Part shown: positions 16,938 through 25,826 of the stretch, one piece after another
Numbering within the stretch: position 1 is the stretch's first letter
Layout: each line of letters begins with the position of its first letter
Origin: Betaproteobacteria bacterium
Lineage (GTDB): Bacteria > Pseudomonadota > Gammaproteobacteria > Burkholderiales > SG8-41
DNA length: 64,000 bases
Reading direction: 5' to 3'
Assembly (NCBI GenBank): GCA_900299145.1
Contig: OMIN01000121.1
Location: forward strand, 1-64,000
Notes under the pieces: generated by a model
The model's input: the letters and a program-made list of their open reading frames with translations, nothing else
Told to the model about the DNA's origin: nothing
The model's database searches: none
Made by a program: the position numbers and the translations under genes

Positions 16938-17924
16938 TTAGCCGGCACGCGTCGCCGCCGTCGCACGCACAGGTTCATCCAACCCCACGCCTTCCAGATG
17001 GCCGAACAGCGCGTTGAGCTTTTGTACATCCTCCGGTGGCAGCGGCGGCTTGAGTATGGCCTCAATATTTGGCGCGACATGCGCCGGATTGCCAGTGCCG
17101 AATAACACCACATGGGCGCCCGGTTCGTGACGCACGTAACGGTACGCGGCTTCGATTACGCTACGTGCGGCCTGCGGGTCACGCTTGTGCAACAGAAAAT
17201 CCAGCGGCTCGTCTTTTTCCGCAAGCCACCCGGGCAGTTTGCCGGCTTCAACAATTGCCCGCACGTCCTGGCGCAACCGCCCCGGCGTGCTGAAAAGGCT
17301 GCGTACGGCAAACATCATCAGGGTGCCAATGTTGCGCTCGCGCGTATGCGGCAAGACCGCGTGCCGCGCGTTTTGCCCCAGCATGTGAAACGCGAACATC
17401 ATCACATCCCAGCAGTCGTCACTGAACGCCAGCTGCAGCGTGTCGTGATGCGGGTCTTTCGGTGGCATTTCGGTAATGCCGAGAAAACGAAACTTGCCTT
17501 TTTCCTTTTCGCGCAGCAAAGCCGGGGCGATTTCACGCACGGCATGACCGTAGGCATCCGGCAGCACGGTGTGCAGAAAAAAGATATCAACGTAGTCCGT
17601 GCCCAGCACGCGCAGGGAATCATCCAGTGCGGCAACCACCTGGGCAGCGGAGAGCAGCGTCTTGCCTTCGGTCACCTTTTGCTTGGTGGAAATCACCACG
17701 CTGTCACGCGGCATCATTTTCAGCGCTGCACCCACCACCGGCTCGGTGCCGTAACTCTTTGCAGTGTCGATCAGGTTAACGCCAAGATCCACTGCGCGGT
17801 GAATGATGCCGGCACATTGCACAACGCTGTGCCCGCGGGTAAGGCCCAGACAACTGCTGCCGCCACACCCCATCGCGGCGACACTGACCTTGAGCCCGGT
17901 ACGGCCGAACGTGGTGTATTGCAT
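16938..17924 (-). CDS. Aldo/keto reductase
   Basis: This 328-residue (alpha/beta)8 NADPH-dependent oxidoreductase keeps its catalytic tetrad: Asp in NLIDTAKSYG (with the Tyr), Lys in VISTKQKV and His in DIFFLHTVLP. GFGRTGLKVS-type opening residues (FGRTGLKVSVAAMGCGG) are normal for the family. It probably reduces an aldehyde or ketone, or acts as a sugar dehydrogenase of the galactose-dehydrogenase-like group. It lies 22 bp downstream of the SMP-30 lactonase gene. Dehydrogenase plus lactonase is a familiar pair in non-phosphorylative sugar breakdown, which is inferred from context. Confidence 0.88.
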   Translation of the reverse strand: MQYTTFGRTGLKVSVAAMGCGGSSCLGLTRGHSVVQCAGIIHRAVDLGVNLIDTAKSYGTEPVVGAALKMMPRDSVVISTKQKVTEGKTLLSAAQVVAALDDSLRVLGTDYVDIFFLHTVLPDAYGHAVREIAPALLREKEKGKFRFLGITEMPPKDPHHDTLQLAFSDDCWDVMMFAFHMLGQNARHAVLPHTRERNIGTLMMFAVRSLFSTPGRLRQDVRAIVEAGKLPGWLAEKDEPLDFLLHKRDPQAARSVIEAAYRYVRHEPGAHVVLFGTGNPAHVAPNIEAILKPPLPPEDVQKLNALFGHLEGVGLDEPVRATAATRAG

Positions 17925-17946
17925 GGGCCAGACGTCGTGGTAAGGA

Positions 17947-18852
17947 TTATTTGCCGCGCAGCTTGTACCAAGGATGCGGATTGCCCGGCGCCTTCATGCG
18001 CAGCGTGTAAACGCCGGTGTGCGCGCAGCACAGCATGGTGCGCAGGTCCGGCCCGCCGAAGGCGAAATTCACCGCCTGTTCGGGCCACTTGATGACACCA
18101 ATTTTTTTGCCGTCCGGCGCCATCACCCAGATGCCGCCGGGGCCGGTGCAATACACGCGGCCGAGGCTGTCGACTTTCAGTCCATCGGGAATGCCTGGTT
18201 CGTCGCCTTCGTTCATGTCGCAAAAAATGCTGCGGCCCACCATGTTGCCCGCCGCGTCAAGCTTGATGGCGTGGATGTATTTCGACGAACGCGTGTTGGC
18301 GACATACAGCGTGCGTTCGTCAGGCGAAAATGCAAGGCCATTCGGATACTCGCAATTGGCGACCCGGCTTACTTTGCCGTCGGGCATCACACGATACACG
18401 CCTGCGCCATCCCACAAATTTCCGGCGGCGTAGCGGCCCGGAATTTCACGCTCGGCATAGGGCCGGCGCTTGTCCGGATCGGTGAAATAAATGCTGCCGT
18501 CGCTGCGGCAGATTACGTCGTTGGGCCGCGAAAATCGGCCGCCTTGAAAGTAATCCGCCAGCACGCCGACTTTGCCATCGGCCCCGGTGCGCGTGACGCG
18601 CCGTGCGTCCCCTTCACACACGATCAGATTGCCCTGCAAATCGAACGTGGTGCCGTTGCCACCTTCCGTGTTACGCACCAGCTCGGCCTGACCGCCGATC
18701 TTGATACGATGCAACCGGTTCGGACGCAGGTCAACGAAATACCAGAAATCATCGGGGTGCCACAGCGGGCCTTCGGTGAAGGTAAAGCCGCCGGCGACTT
18801 TAACCGCTTCAGTGGTTTCGAGAACATCGGGCAGATAATTGGTCGCAGACAT
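17947..18852 (-). CDS. SMP-30/gluconolactonase-family lactonase
   Basis: This 301-residue six-bladed propeller protein keeps the likely metal-binding Glu in FTEGPLWHPDD (about 22-32), the Asn/Asp region GRFSRPNDVICRSDG and IPDGLKVDSLGRVY. Such enzymes hydrolyse sugar lactones with a divalent metal. AGGAG precedes the ATG at 18852, so this start is preferred over the in-frame ATG eight codons upstream. Neighbours are an aldo/keto reductase downstream and a Bug receptor upstream. There is no signal peptide, so the protein is cytoplasmic. Confidence 0.88.
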   Translation of the reverse strand: MSATNYLPDVLETTEAVKVAGGFTFTEGPLWHPDDFWYFVDLRPNRLHRIKIGGQAELVRNTEGGNGTTFDLQGNLIVCEGDARRVTRTGADGKVGVLADYFQGGRFSRPNDVICRSDGSIYFTDPDKRRPYAEREIPGRYAAGNLWDGAGVYRVMPDGKVSRVANCEYPNGLAFSPDERTLYVANTRSSKYIHAIKLDAAGNMVGRSIFCDMNEGDEPGIPDGLKVDSLGRVYCTGPGGIWVMAPDGKKIGVIKWPEQAVNFAFGGPDLRTMLCCAHTGVYTLRMKAPGNPHPWYKLRGK

Positions 18853-18971
18853 GTCGGTCTCCTGAAAGTAGGACAATCAATCGAGGGGTTGATGGCACGA
18901 GTCTAATTCGTTGCGGCGTTGGACGCTACGTTCACCCGTTGACCGCGCAGCGGAGGGGTTTGTCTTACCCC

Positions 18972-20039
18972 TCACGGCTCATAGCGGATGTTGGCGTCCT
19001 TGATGAGCCTGGCGAATTTCGCCATGTCAGACTTCAACAACGCGGCGAACTGGTCCGGCGACGAGATCAGCGGTTCAAGCCCCTGCGAAGTTAGCCGCTC
19101 CACCACGTCCGGCGCGGCCAGCATGCGCGCCATTTCACCGGAGATTTTTTCGACGACGTCTCTGGGCGTGCCAGCCGGCGCGAACATCCCCGTCCACCCC
19201 GAAATGTCAAACTCGGGCAAACCGGCCTCGGCAAACACCGGCACCTGCGGCAACGCCGCGATGCGCGTCTTGCCGGTAATGGCAATGGGTTTCAGGCGGC
19301 TGCTCTTGATATGTGGCATCACGGTAATCGTCACGTGAAACGACAGTTGCAACTGCCCGCTGATGAGATCAATGGTGGCCGGCCCCGCGCCCTTGTACGG
19401 GATATGCAGCATTTTGATGCCGGTGAGGTTGCACAACAGCTCGCCAGCCAGATGATTGGTGTTGCCGGTGCCCGACGAGCCGTAGGCCAATTGCCCCGGC
19501 TTGGCTTTTGCCAGCGCGAGCAGCGCCTTCAGATCGGCCACGGGCAAAGCCGGATTGACCACCAGTATCTGCCGCGAGCGGGCGATGGTGGCGATTGGCG
19601 CGAAATCACGAATCGGATCGTAAGGCGTGGGAAACAGACTGGAATTGACGACGTGCGGCGTGCCGGCAACAAGAATCGTGTAGCCATCCGGCGCGGCCTT
19701 CGCCACGGCGTTGGTGCCGATGATGGTGTTGGCGCCGGGACGATTTTCCACCACCGCAGGCTGGCCCCATTTTTCCGACAGCTTTTGCGCGGACATGCGC
19801 GTCAGCGGATCAAGGCTGCCGCCGGGCGGAAACGGCGTGATGAAATGGATGGCCTTGACAGGGTAGTTCGTTTGCGCGAGCGCCGCGCTACTCAAAACCA
19901 ACAACGCTGCCGCGAACCCGCGGGCCGCGGTGACCAAGGCGTTGCATTGGCCGTGTTGACTATTGCCGCGAAGGGCGCTGTTGGGGAAGCCCGTCATGAT
20001 CTGCGCCGAAGAATTCACCGGCAATCCGCGAACGATCAT
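18972..20039 (-). CDS. Bug/TctC-family periplasmic binding protein
   Basis: The frame encodes up to 355 residues. The receptor body begins with NYPVKAIHFITPFPPGGSLD, followed by VENRPGANTIIG and HIPYKGAGP. The first ATG (20039) lies within the -10-like part of an AT-rich element and gives an implausibly long, polar leader. The real start is likely nearer the hydrophobic stretch, for example the ATG at 19997 or the GTG at 19934, which gives a standard signal sequence (VTAARGFAAALLVLSSAALA). It sits between the aminotransferase and lactonase genes on the same strand. Confidence 0.87.
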   Translation of the reverse strand: MIVRGLPVNSSAQIMTGFPNSALRGNSQHGQCNALVTAARGFAAALLVLSSAALAQTNYPVKAIHFITPFPPGGSLDPLTRMSAQKLSEKWGQPAVVENRPGANTIIGTNAVAKAAPDGYTILVAGTPHVVNSSLFPTPYDPIRDFAPIATIARSRQILVVNPALPVADLKALLALAKAKPGQLAYGSSGTGNTNHLAGELLCNLTGIKMLHIPYKGAGPATIDLISGQLQLSFHVTITVMPHIKSSRLKPIAITGKTRIAALPQVPVFAEAGLPEFDISGWTGMFAPAGTPRDVVEKISGEMARMLAAPDVVERLTSQGLEPLISSPDQFAALLKSDMAKFARLIKDANIRYEP

Positions 20040-20067
20040 AACTATCTGTTTTTATGGAATATTTTCA
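20038..20067 (+). repeat. AT-rich border element, copy 8
   Basis: The plus strand reads ATAACTATCTGTTTTTATGG, then AATATTTTCA, 4 nt from the stop of the minus-strand aminotransferase gene. On the minus strand its head reads TATGAT, overlapping the first ATG of the Bug gene. Confidence 0.8.
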
Positions 20068-20070
20068 GAA

Positions 20071-21279
20071 TTACTTGGGCACACCAAACTCTTTCCGGCA
20101 AACTTCAGCCAGTGCCGCCACGCCCTGATGAATTTCCTCGTGCGTGGGGCTGGCGAAACACAGCCGCATGCGGTTGCGGCCATAGGCCTTATTCACCGAC
20201 CACTCGGCGCCGGGGTTGATCGCGACACCGGCCGCGAGCGCGGGTTGATAGAGCTTCTGCGTGTCGACATTTTCCGGCAGCGTCACCCACAGAAAAATGC
20301 CGCCCTTTGCATCGTCGAATTTCGCCGCGTCGCCAAAGTGTTCCTTGACCGACTCCATTAGCGTTTCGAGCTTGGCACGCAGGCCCTTGCGCAGCGCGGG
20401 CACGTGTTTAGTGAAGTGTTTTACGCAAAACTCGGCGAGTACCATTTGCTCCAACGCGCCAGAGCCGCCGTCGGTTTTAAGCGGCAAAATGCGCGACATC
20501 ACCGCCCACGGCGCGACGATGTAACCCACGCGCAGCGCGGGTGCAATCGACTTGGAAAACGAACCGACGTAAATCACATTCTGATTCTGGCTCATCGCGT
20601 ACAGCGCGGGCGGGCGCTCACCCGACCAGATGAGATCGGCGTAGCAATCGTCCTCGAAAATCGGCACGCCATGTGCCGTGGCCAGCCGCAGCATTTCCTC
20701 CCGGCGTGCCAGCGGCATGATGGTGCTGGTGGGGTTTTGCACCGTCGGGATGGTGTAAATGAATTTCGCGCGCACGCCTTTTTTCTTCAAGTCATCCAGC
20801 GCGTTCGACAGCAAATCCATGCGCATGCCGTCACCGTCGAGCGGAATGCCAACGATGTTAACGCCCAGCCGGTTGAGCCGGTTGATGGTGCCCTGGTAAC
20901 AATCCTGCTCAATGATCACCGTGTCGCCACGTTCCAGCAGCGTTGCGTTCACCAGATCCAGCGCCTGCAAGGAGCCCGACGTGATCAGGATGTCGTCCGC
21001 CGAGGCATTGATCCCGGCATCCGCCTTCAACTTTCCCGACAAAAATTCACGCAACGGACGATAGCCCTGCGGCCCGCTGTTCAAACCATACGTCGACATC
21101 GTGCGCCCTTCGCGCTTTAACACCGCTTCGGCCGCAGCGGTCAGTTCCTCCAGCGGCAGCCGGTCGGCATCGTTGTTGCCGCCGGTAAAATCAAACTTGA
21201 CGCGCCCCGTCCAACGCGCGGCGGCGGCGGGCAGAGATTTGGGGAAGAAGGTGGAGAAATCGAAGGGGGTGGAAGACAT
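20071..21279 (-). CDS. PLP-dependent class I/II aminotransferase
   Basis: This 402-residue fold-type I enzyme carries the PLP lysine in VGSFSKSIAPALRVGY (about residue 238). LITSGSLQALDLV (near 96) and EDDCYADLIW (near 205) form the cofactor pocket. It matches the catalytic domain of MocR-type regulators and 2-aminoadipate/valine-type aminotransferases, but it has no DNA-binding domain. GGAGC precedes the start at 21279, eight codons inside the open frame. The amino-group substrate is unknown. The gene follows the 2-hydroxyacid dehydrogenase gene in the same run. Confidence 0.88.
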   Translation of the reverse strand: MSSTPFDFSTFFPKSLPAAAARWTGRVKFDFTGGNNDADRLPLEELTAAAEAVLKREGRTMSTYGLNSGPQGYRPLREFLSGKLKADAGINASADDILITSGSLQALDLVNATLLERGDTVIIEQDCYQGTINRLNRLGVNIVGIPLDGDGMRMDLLSNALDDLKKKGVRAKFIYTIPTVQNPTSTIMPLARREEMLRLATAHGVPIFEDDCYADLIWSGERPPALYAMSQNQNVIYVGSFSKSIAPALRVGYIVAPWAVMSRILPLKTDGGSGALEQMVLAEFCVKHFTKHVPALRKGLRAKLETLMESVKEHFGDAAKFDDAKGGIFLWVTLPENVDTQKLYQPALAAGVAINPGAEWSVNKAYGRNRMRLCFASPTHEEIHQGVAALAEVCRKEFGVPK

Positions 21280-21345
21280 GCTGTATTGCTCCATTAACAA
21301 TTGAAAGAAAGTGCGCGATGCGTCAGCGGAAAAACGTCAATGCGA

Positions 21346-22299
21346 TTAATACCCCGCCGCCCGATCCACCACGCCTTTAAGCGCTTCGCCGGCCAGCAGC
21401 CGCCGGGTGTTCTCGGCAAAGAGCTCGGCGACCGCTGCCGTACGATCCGGGTGTCCACCGCCCAGATGTGGCAACACGAGGATGCCTTCCGTTTGCCAGA
21501 ACGGGTGTGTAGTGGGCAGCGGCTCTTCGCGAAACACATCGAGCACCGCACCGGCGATAGTCTTGGCCTTGACCGCGGCAATCAGGTCGGCATCGACAAT
21601 CAGCGCGCCACGCGCGAAGTTCAGCAGCCACGCGCTGGGCTTCATCGCCTTCAAGCGGCTGGCGTTGATGGAGTTTTCAGTTTCGACCGTCGAGGGCAGC
21701 AGCAACAGCACAAAATCAGACTGGCCTAACACTTCATCCGTCGCTTCTTGCGGATACACCTTGGCTACGTGTGGCAATGGTTCAGGACGGCGCTTGGTGC
21801 CGATCACACGCATTTCCAGCGCGTCGGCCTTGCGCGCGAGTTCCTGCCCGATGGCGCCGAGGCCCAGGATACCCAGCGTCTTCCCCGCCAGCGGAATTGA
21901 CTGACGCTTGGCCCAATGACTGTTGCGTTGATCAAGCGCAATAGCCGCGTACGGCTTGGTCAGATGAAAAATCGCACCTAGAATATTTTCGGGCATCGAT
22001 ACGCGATGCGTGCCACGCGCGCAGCACAACGTCACCTCGTGCCGCAAATTCGGGCTGGCGAGCCACGCGTCCACGCCCGCCGTCATCGCCTGCACATAGC
22101 GCAACTTCGGCATCTGCTTCATGACCGGCGCGGGGCGCCAGCCAGCGAACAACTCCGCGCGGGCCGCCAGTGCTTCGGGCACTTGCTCGTCCACCTTGAA
22201 CCCGTGCATTTCAACCTTTTCGCCAACGCCCGCGCGGGCCAGCGCCTCTGCAAACAGTTTGGCCTCGTTCAACCACACCACACACACGGGCTTGCTCAT
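21346..22299 (-). CDS. D-2-hydroxyacid dehydrogenase (NAD(P)-dependent)
   Basis: This 317-residue enzyme has the dinucleotide motif LGILGLGAIGQELARKA near residue 140. The catalytic Arg is in NFARGALIVD, the Glu in FREEPLPTTHP and the His in PHLGGGH. It belongs to the GhrA-like glyoxylate/hydroxypyruvate reductase branch and reduces a 2-oxoacid or oxidises a D-2-hydroxyacid. It lies between the oxidoreductase gene (53 bp upstream) and the aminotransferase gene. Together they could interconvert 2-oxo, 2-hydroxy and 2-amino acids, which is inferred. Confidence 0.9.
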   Translation of the reverse strand: MSKPVCVVWLNEAKLFAEALARAGVGEKVEMHGFKVDEQVPEALAARAELFAGWRPAPVMKQMPKLRYVQAMTAGVDAWLASPNLRHEVTLCCARGTHRVSMPENILGAIFHLTKPYAAIALDQRNSHWAKRQSIPLAGKTLGILGLGAIGQELARKADALEMRVIGTKRRPEPLPHVAKVYPQEATDEVLGQSDFVLLLLPSTVETENSINASRLKAMKPSAWLLNFARGALIVDADLIAAVKAKTIAGAVLDVFREEPLPTTHPFWQTEGILVLPHLGGGHPDRTAAVAELFAENTRRLLAGEALKGVVDRAAGY

Positions 22300-22352
22300 G
22301 CAGTCATCCTTGCTGTTCAGGTAAAAGCGGTGATCGTATCAGGGTTTGGTCA

Positions 22353-23342
22353 CTAACCTTTAGCCGCCACGGGCAACGGCGACATGGCATAACCAGCCTC
22401 GATCAATTCAACGGCAGCGGCGTTATCGGACAAATCCGCAATCGGCGGCAACCCTTCACGCACACGCCGCAGCGTGTCGCGCACGTACTCCGGGTAGAAA
22501 AACACATTGGTGAGCTTCATCTCACGCGTGGTGCGCTGGCGGTCGTTGGTGACGATTTCAAGCGTGCTGTTGTCGCGCGCGGCAAAGTAATGTTTTTCGG
22601 TGCGGATGCTGTAATGCAGATCGAACACCGAATTTGGCGCGGGATACAGATATCCGGTTTCAACCATGCAACTCGCCCCGCCGCCCTGCATCAACAAAAT
22701 GGCGTGATCTTCTATGCTCAGCCCGGCTGCGCGGTTGGACATCATCGCGCCGGTCACCTGCAGCTCGGCGTTGTTGAGCAGCACCCGGCACAAGTCGACA
22801 AAGTGTATGCCCAGATTCAACAGCGGCCCGCCACCGGAAATCGCGCGGTCGATCACCCAGGTGACATTCTGCTTGTAATAGCGGTCGACCATTCCACCGA
22901 CGAACTTGAACGACAGATACTGAATCTGTTCGCCTGCCGCGATCTCGCGTATGGCCGCGATGATCGGGCAATAACGCACCACCAGCGGCACCGCCACAAA
23001 CACCTTGGCTGCGGCCGCGCGGCGTGCAATGTCGTGCGCCTCAGCAGCGGTCCGAGAGCAAGGCTTCTCGATGGAAAAGGGGATGCGGCTGTCGATCAAA
23101 AATCGCGCTTCATCGGCCATCTCGTTGTGGCGGCCCAGCACGAAGGCAAAATCCGGTTTCAGCTTTGCGCACATCTCGCGGTAATCGGTAAACACCGGGC
23201 ATTTTGCGCGGGCCGCCAGCGGCGCCGCACGTGTGGCATCCGGGTCGCTGACACCGACGATGGTGGCGTCCTTCATCTCCAGCACCGGCTCGGAATAGAA
23301 GGGCGTGTGCCAGTGCGAAACACCAATCAGGACGATGCGCAT
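22353..23342 (-). CDS. Gfo/Idh/MocA-family oxidoreductase
   Basis: This 329-residue protein begins MRIVLIGVSHWHTPFY with a short Rossmann motif. The family lysine is in IEKPCSRTAAEAHD, and the catalytic His is present in NLGIHFVDLCRVLL, unlike the paralogue at 5168. AAGGAA lies just before the chosen ATG; the frame runs open to 23474 into the preceding gene. It starts 37 bp after the ThDP enzyme gene ends, so they are likely co-transcribed. A sugar, inositol or amino-polyol substrate would fit the family. Confidence 0.88.
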   Translation of the reverse strand: MRIVLIGVSHWHTPFYSEPVLEMKDATIVGVSDPDATRAAPLAARAKCPVFTDYREMCAKLKPDFAFVLGRHNEMADEARFLIDSRIPFSIEKPCSRTAAEAHDIARRAAAAKVFVAVPLVVRYCPIIAAIREIAAGEQIQYLSFKFVGGMVDRYYKQNVTWVIDRAISGGGPLLNLGIHFVDLCRVLLNNAELQVTGAMMSNRAAGLSIEDHAILLMQGGGASCMVETGYLYPAPNSVFDLHYSIRTEKHYFAARDNSTLEIVTNDRQRTTREMKLTNVFFYPEYVRDTLRRVREGLPPIADLSDNAAAVELIEAGYAMSPLPVAAKG

Positions 23343-23379
23343 GATATTTCCTTCTGAGGTCAAGATAAGAGAACTGAGG

Positions 23380-25050
23380 TCAAACCTCCCCAAAATGTAT
23401 CCGCCGGTAAGGCGCCGATGGAATCTTGTCATCCACATGCAAGTCCCACAACTCGGCTGAACCTTGCGCGTCATGCGCGGCGAACAGTTCCTTGAATCGT
23501 CCTAAAGTGTTGACCTTCTCACCACGCAAGCCAAAGCCGCGCGCAATCGCCGCAATGTCGCCGCGGCCGTGCTGCGATTCCGCCGGGTTGTAGCCCTGCG
23601 CGCGGAATTTGTGCACTTCGGCGCCGTAGCCGCCGTCGTTCACTGCGCAGATCAGCATGCGGATGCCCTGGCGGCGCAGGGTTTCGAGCTCCTGAATGTG
23701 CATCATCAGGCTGCCGTCACCTTCGATCAGCATGACCTTGCCGTCGTTGCGCGCGGCGGCCACGCCGATGGCTACCGAGAACGCCGAACCAATTGCACCG
23801 AAGTCATTGATGACATGAATATTTTCGGCTTTGCGCCCGTAGAAGTGCGTGACGGCGATGCCGGCAAAATGCGCGCCGCCGGAAACCACGGTCCAATCCT
23901 TGGGGATCGCCGCATCAAGTTCCAGCATCGCCGGGCGCGGATCGACCACATCGGCCTGCACCAGAAATTCCTTGCTGTCGGGCCGCGCCGCCATCGCCGC
24001 GATCTGGTTGGCGAGCATGGGCGTGCGCGCACCGGCGGACTGGAAATTCAGCGCGCCAAGTTTTGCCAGCACCGCCTCCGCAGTGGCCTTGGCATCGGCG
24101 CGGATGTGCATGTCCGCGACGCGCAGGCCTTGATACAAGCCGCGCGGATTCAGATCAATCTGCACCGTTTTGGCGTTCGGATACAGGTAACCCGCCTCGG
24201 TGGTGTAATGGCCGAGGCCCGCGCCCACGCCGATGAGAAGATCACACGCCGCAAACTGCTCGCGCGCCAGCGGGCTCGCATACGCACCCGCGATGCCGAT
24301 GCCGTAGCGATTGTGGTCAAACAGGCCCTTGGCGAAGAGCGATGTCGCGAGCAGCGCACCGCAGCGTTCGGCCAGCGCCTCCAGCGCGGGCGCAGCCCCC
24401 GTGCGTATGCAGCCGCGCCCGGCAAGGATGATCGGGTGTTTGGCTTCGGCAATCATGGCCGCGAGTTTGTCGACCAGCGCGGGGTCGGGCGCGGGCCGCT
24501 GCGGCGTGGGCATGAGTTCGGTCGACGGCGAATACTCCGCGCCCCACGGAAACGGCTGCTTTTGCAAATCGAGTGGCACGCCCAGCACCACCGGGCAGCG
24601 CTCCTGCCGCGCGGTGTAGAACGCCTCGCGCACGGTGTCGAGCATGCGATCCACGCTTTTCACCGGCAGGTAACGCGCGCCGGTGGCGGTGGCAAGCGGC
24701 CCCAACTCTAGCTGCTGCACGTACCATGCGGCGGAAGTCGGCGAATCGCCTGCAAACACCACCAGCGGAATGCTGCCGCGCGCGGCCGTGGTCAGCGCCG
24801 TCATGATTTGCGTGAAGCCCGGCCCGCAGGTCACCGTGGCCACACCCACCTTGCCGGTTTGGCGTGCATAGCCGTCAGCCATCGCCACCGCGCAGTGTTC
24901 GTGGCGTGCGTGCACGAGGCGCACCTTGTACTTCTCCGCCATGATGGTGCCCCAGTACATATTCGCGTCGCCGAGCAGCGCGAACAGCGTGTCCACCCCC
25001 TCCGCGACAAATGCTTGTGACAGGACTTCGTAGCCGTTTGGATCAGCCAT
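23380..25050 (-). CDS. Thiamine-diphosphate-dependent enzyme (acetolactate synthase-like)
   Basis: This 556-residue protein has all three domains of the acetolactate synthase / benzoylformate decarboxylase family. The cofactor-activating Glu is in HARHEHCAVAMADGYAR (about residue 51). The ThDP motif starts at EGDGSLMMH (about 430) and ends at NDGGYGAE. The FAD-contact residues of biosynthetic AHAS are not evident. A catabolic role is favoured by the setting: a carboligase or 2-oxoacid decarboxylase next to oxidoreductase, aminotransferase and PrpD genes. A second, distinct member lies at 28675. Confidence 0.88.
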   Translation of the reverse strand: MADPNGYEVLSQAFVAEGVDTLFALLGDANMYWGTIMAEKYKVRLVHARHEHCAVAMADGYARQTGKVGVATVTCGPGFTQIMTALTTAARGSIPLVVFAGDSPTSAAWYVQQLELGPLATATGARYLPVKSVDRMLDTVREAFYTARQERCPVVLGVPLDLQKQPFPWGAEYSPSTELMPTPQRPAPDPALVDKLAAMIAEAKHPIILAGRGCIRTGAAPALEALAERCGALLATSLFAKGLFDHNRYGIGIAGAYASPLAREQFAACDLLIGVGAGLGHYTTEAGYLYPNAKTVQIDLNPRGLYQGLRVADMHIRADAKATAEAVLAKLGALNFQSAGARTPMLANQIAAMAARPDSKEFLVQADVVDPRPAMLELDAAIPKDWTVVSGGAHFAGIAVTHFYGRKAENIHVINDFGAIGSAFSVAIGVAAARNDGKVMLIEGDGSLMMHIQELETLRRQGIRMLICAVNDGGYGAEVHKFRAQGYNPAESQHGRGDIAAIARGFGLRGEKVNTLGRFKELFAAHDAQGSAELWDLHVDDKIPSAPYRRIHFGEV

Positions 25051-25186
25051 GGTTGTTACCTCGTTTTCGGAAAATGGTTGTGAGTAGGTGTTTAGCGTTG
25101 CTCGTTGAATCGCCAGCGCGTTACGCGCGCGAAAACCGCATGCAACACGACGGGCGGTCAGTCATTTCATTCCACAGAGGGTTATA

Positions 25187-25219
25187 ATAACTATTTGATT
25201 TTATTGAAATTTTTAATAA
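25187..25219 (+). repeat. AT-rich border element, copy 9
   Basis: The plus strand reads ATAACTATTTGATTTTATTG followed by AAATTTTTAATAA, ending 11 nt from the CoxG-like gene's stop. On the minus strand the head continues as TATTATAACC, a -10-like sequence facing the ThDP gene. Confidence 0.82.
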
Positions 25220-25229
25220 GCGCCGAGAC

Positions 25230-25778
25230 CTACTTTTTTAGCAGGTCCTTCGCGCCATCCAGCAGCGCACGCCCCAGAATCTTTGCACCTGATGCGGCCT
25301 CGGCCTGCTGTGGCACGCCTTCGACACCCGCGCGCCGCTGCTCGATCACGCGGCCAATGTTCGCCGCGAACTCCGCCAGCAGCGCCTTGGCCACATGCAC
25401 ACCGCCCGCCGAGGCGAACATTTCGAGCGGCCCGGCCACTTCAAAACCGCCTTCGAGCGAAACGTCAGTCGCCTCGGCGCCTTTCGCAGCCACGTCAAAA
25501 CGTGCGCGTGCGCGCGAAGCCCCTCGCTGATCGATGCCACGTGCCTCAATCAGACAACGCTTCGCCGGGTGATCGTAAGTCAGTTTCGCTTCGCCGCGAA
25601 ACACCGCCACTGTCGGGCCAAACTTGAACGTCACCTTTCCGCGATGTGCGCCCTCGGGCGTCAACTCGGTTAGCTCTGCGCCGGGGATGCACGCCGCCAC
25701 CACCGCCGGGTCGGAAATCAGCGGCCACACTTCATCCGGCGGCGCCGGCACGGAAATACTTTCTTTCAATTGAATCAC
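25230..25778 (-). CDS. CoxG-like SRPBCC-domain protein
   Basis: This 182-residue protein opens with the family pattern SISVPAPPDEVWPLISDP, then CIPGAELTEL. It is a START/SRPBCC-fold member of the CO-dehydrogenase subunit G group. True CoxG helps recruit CO dehydrogenase to the membrane and has a hydrophobic C-terminus; this protein ends in DGAKDLLKK without a clear membrane segment. The nearest molybdenum hydroxylase genes (32946-36559) are 7 kb away and on the same strand. A partner role with them is possible but not shown. Confidence 0.82.
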   Translation of the reverse strand: MIQLKESISVPAPPDEVWPLISDPAVVAACIPGAELTELTPEGAHRGKVTFKFGPTVAVFRGEAKLTYDHPAKRCLIEARGIDQRGASRARARFDVAAKGAEATDVSLEGGFEVAGPLEMFASAGGVHVAKALLAEFAANIGRVIEQRRAGVEGVPQQAEAASGAKILGRALLDGAKDLLKK

Positions 25779-25826
25779 AACAGCTCCTCAATAAAACCAT
25801 CGGGCGATGATAATACGGTTCTTGTG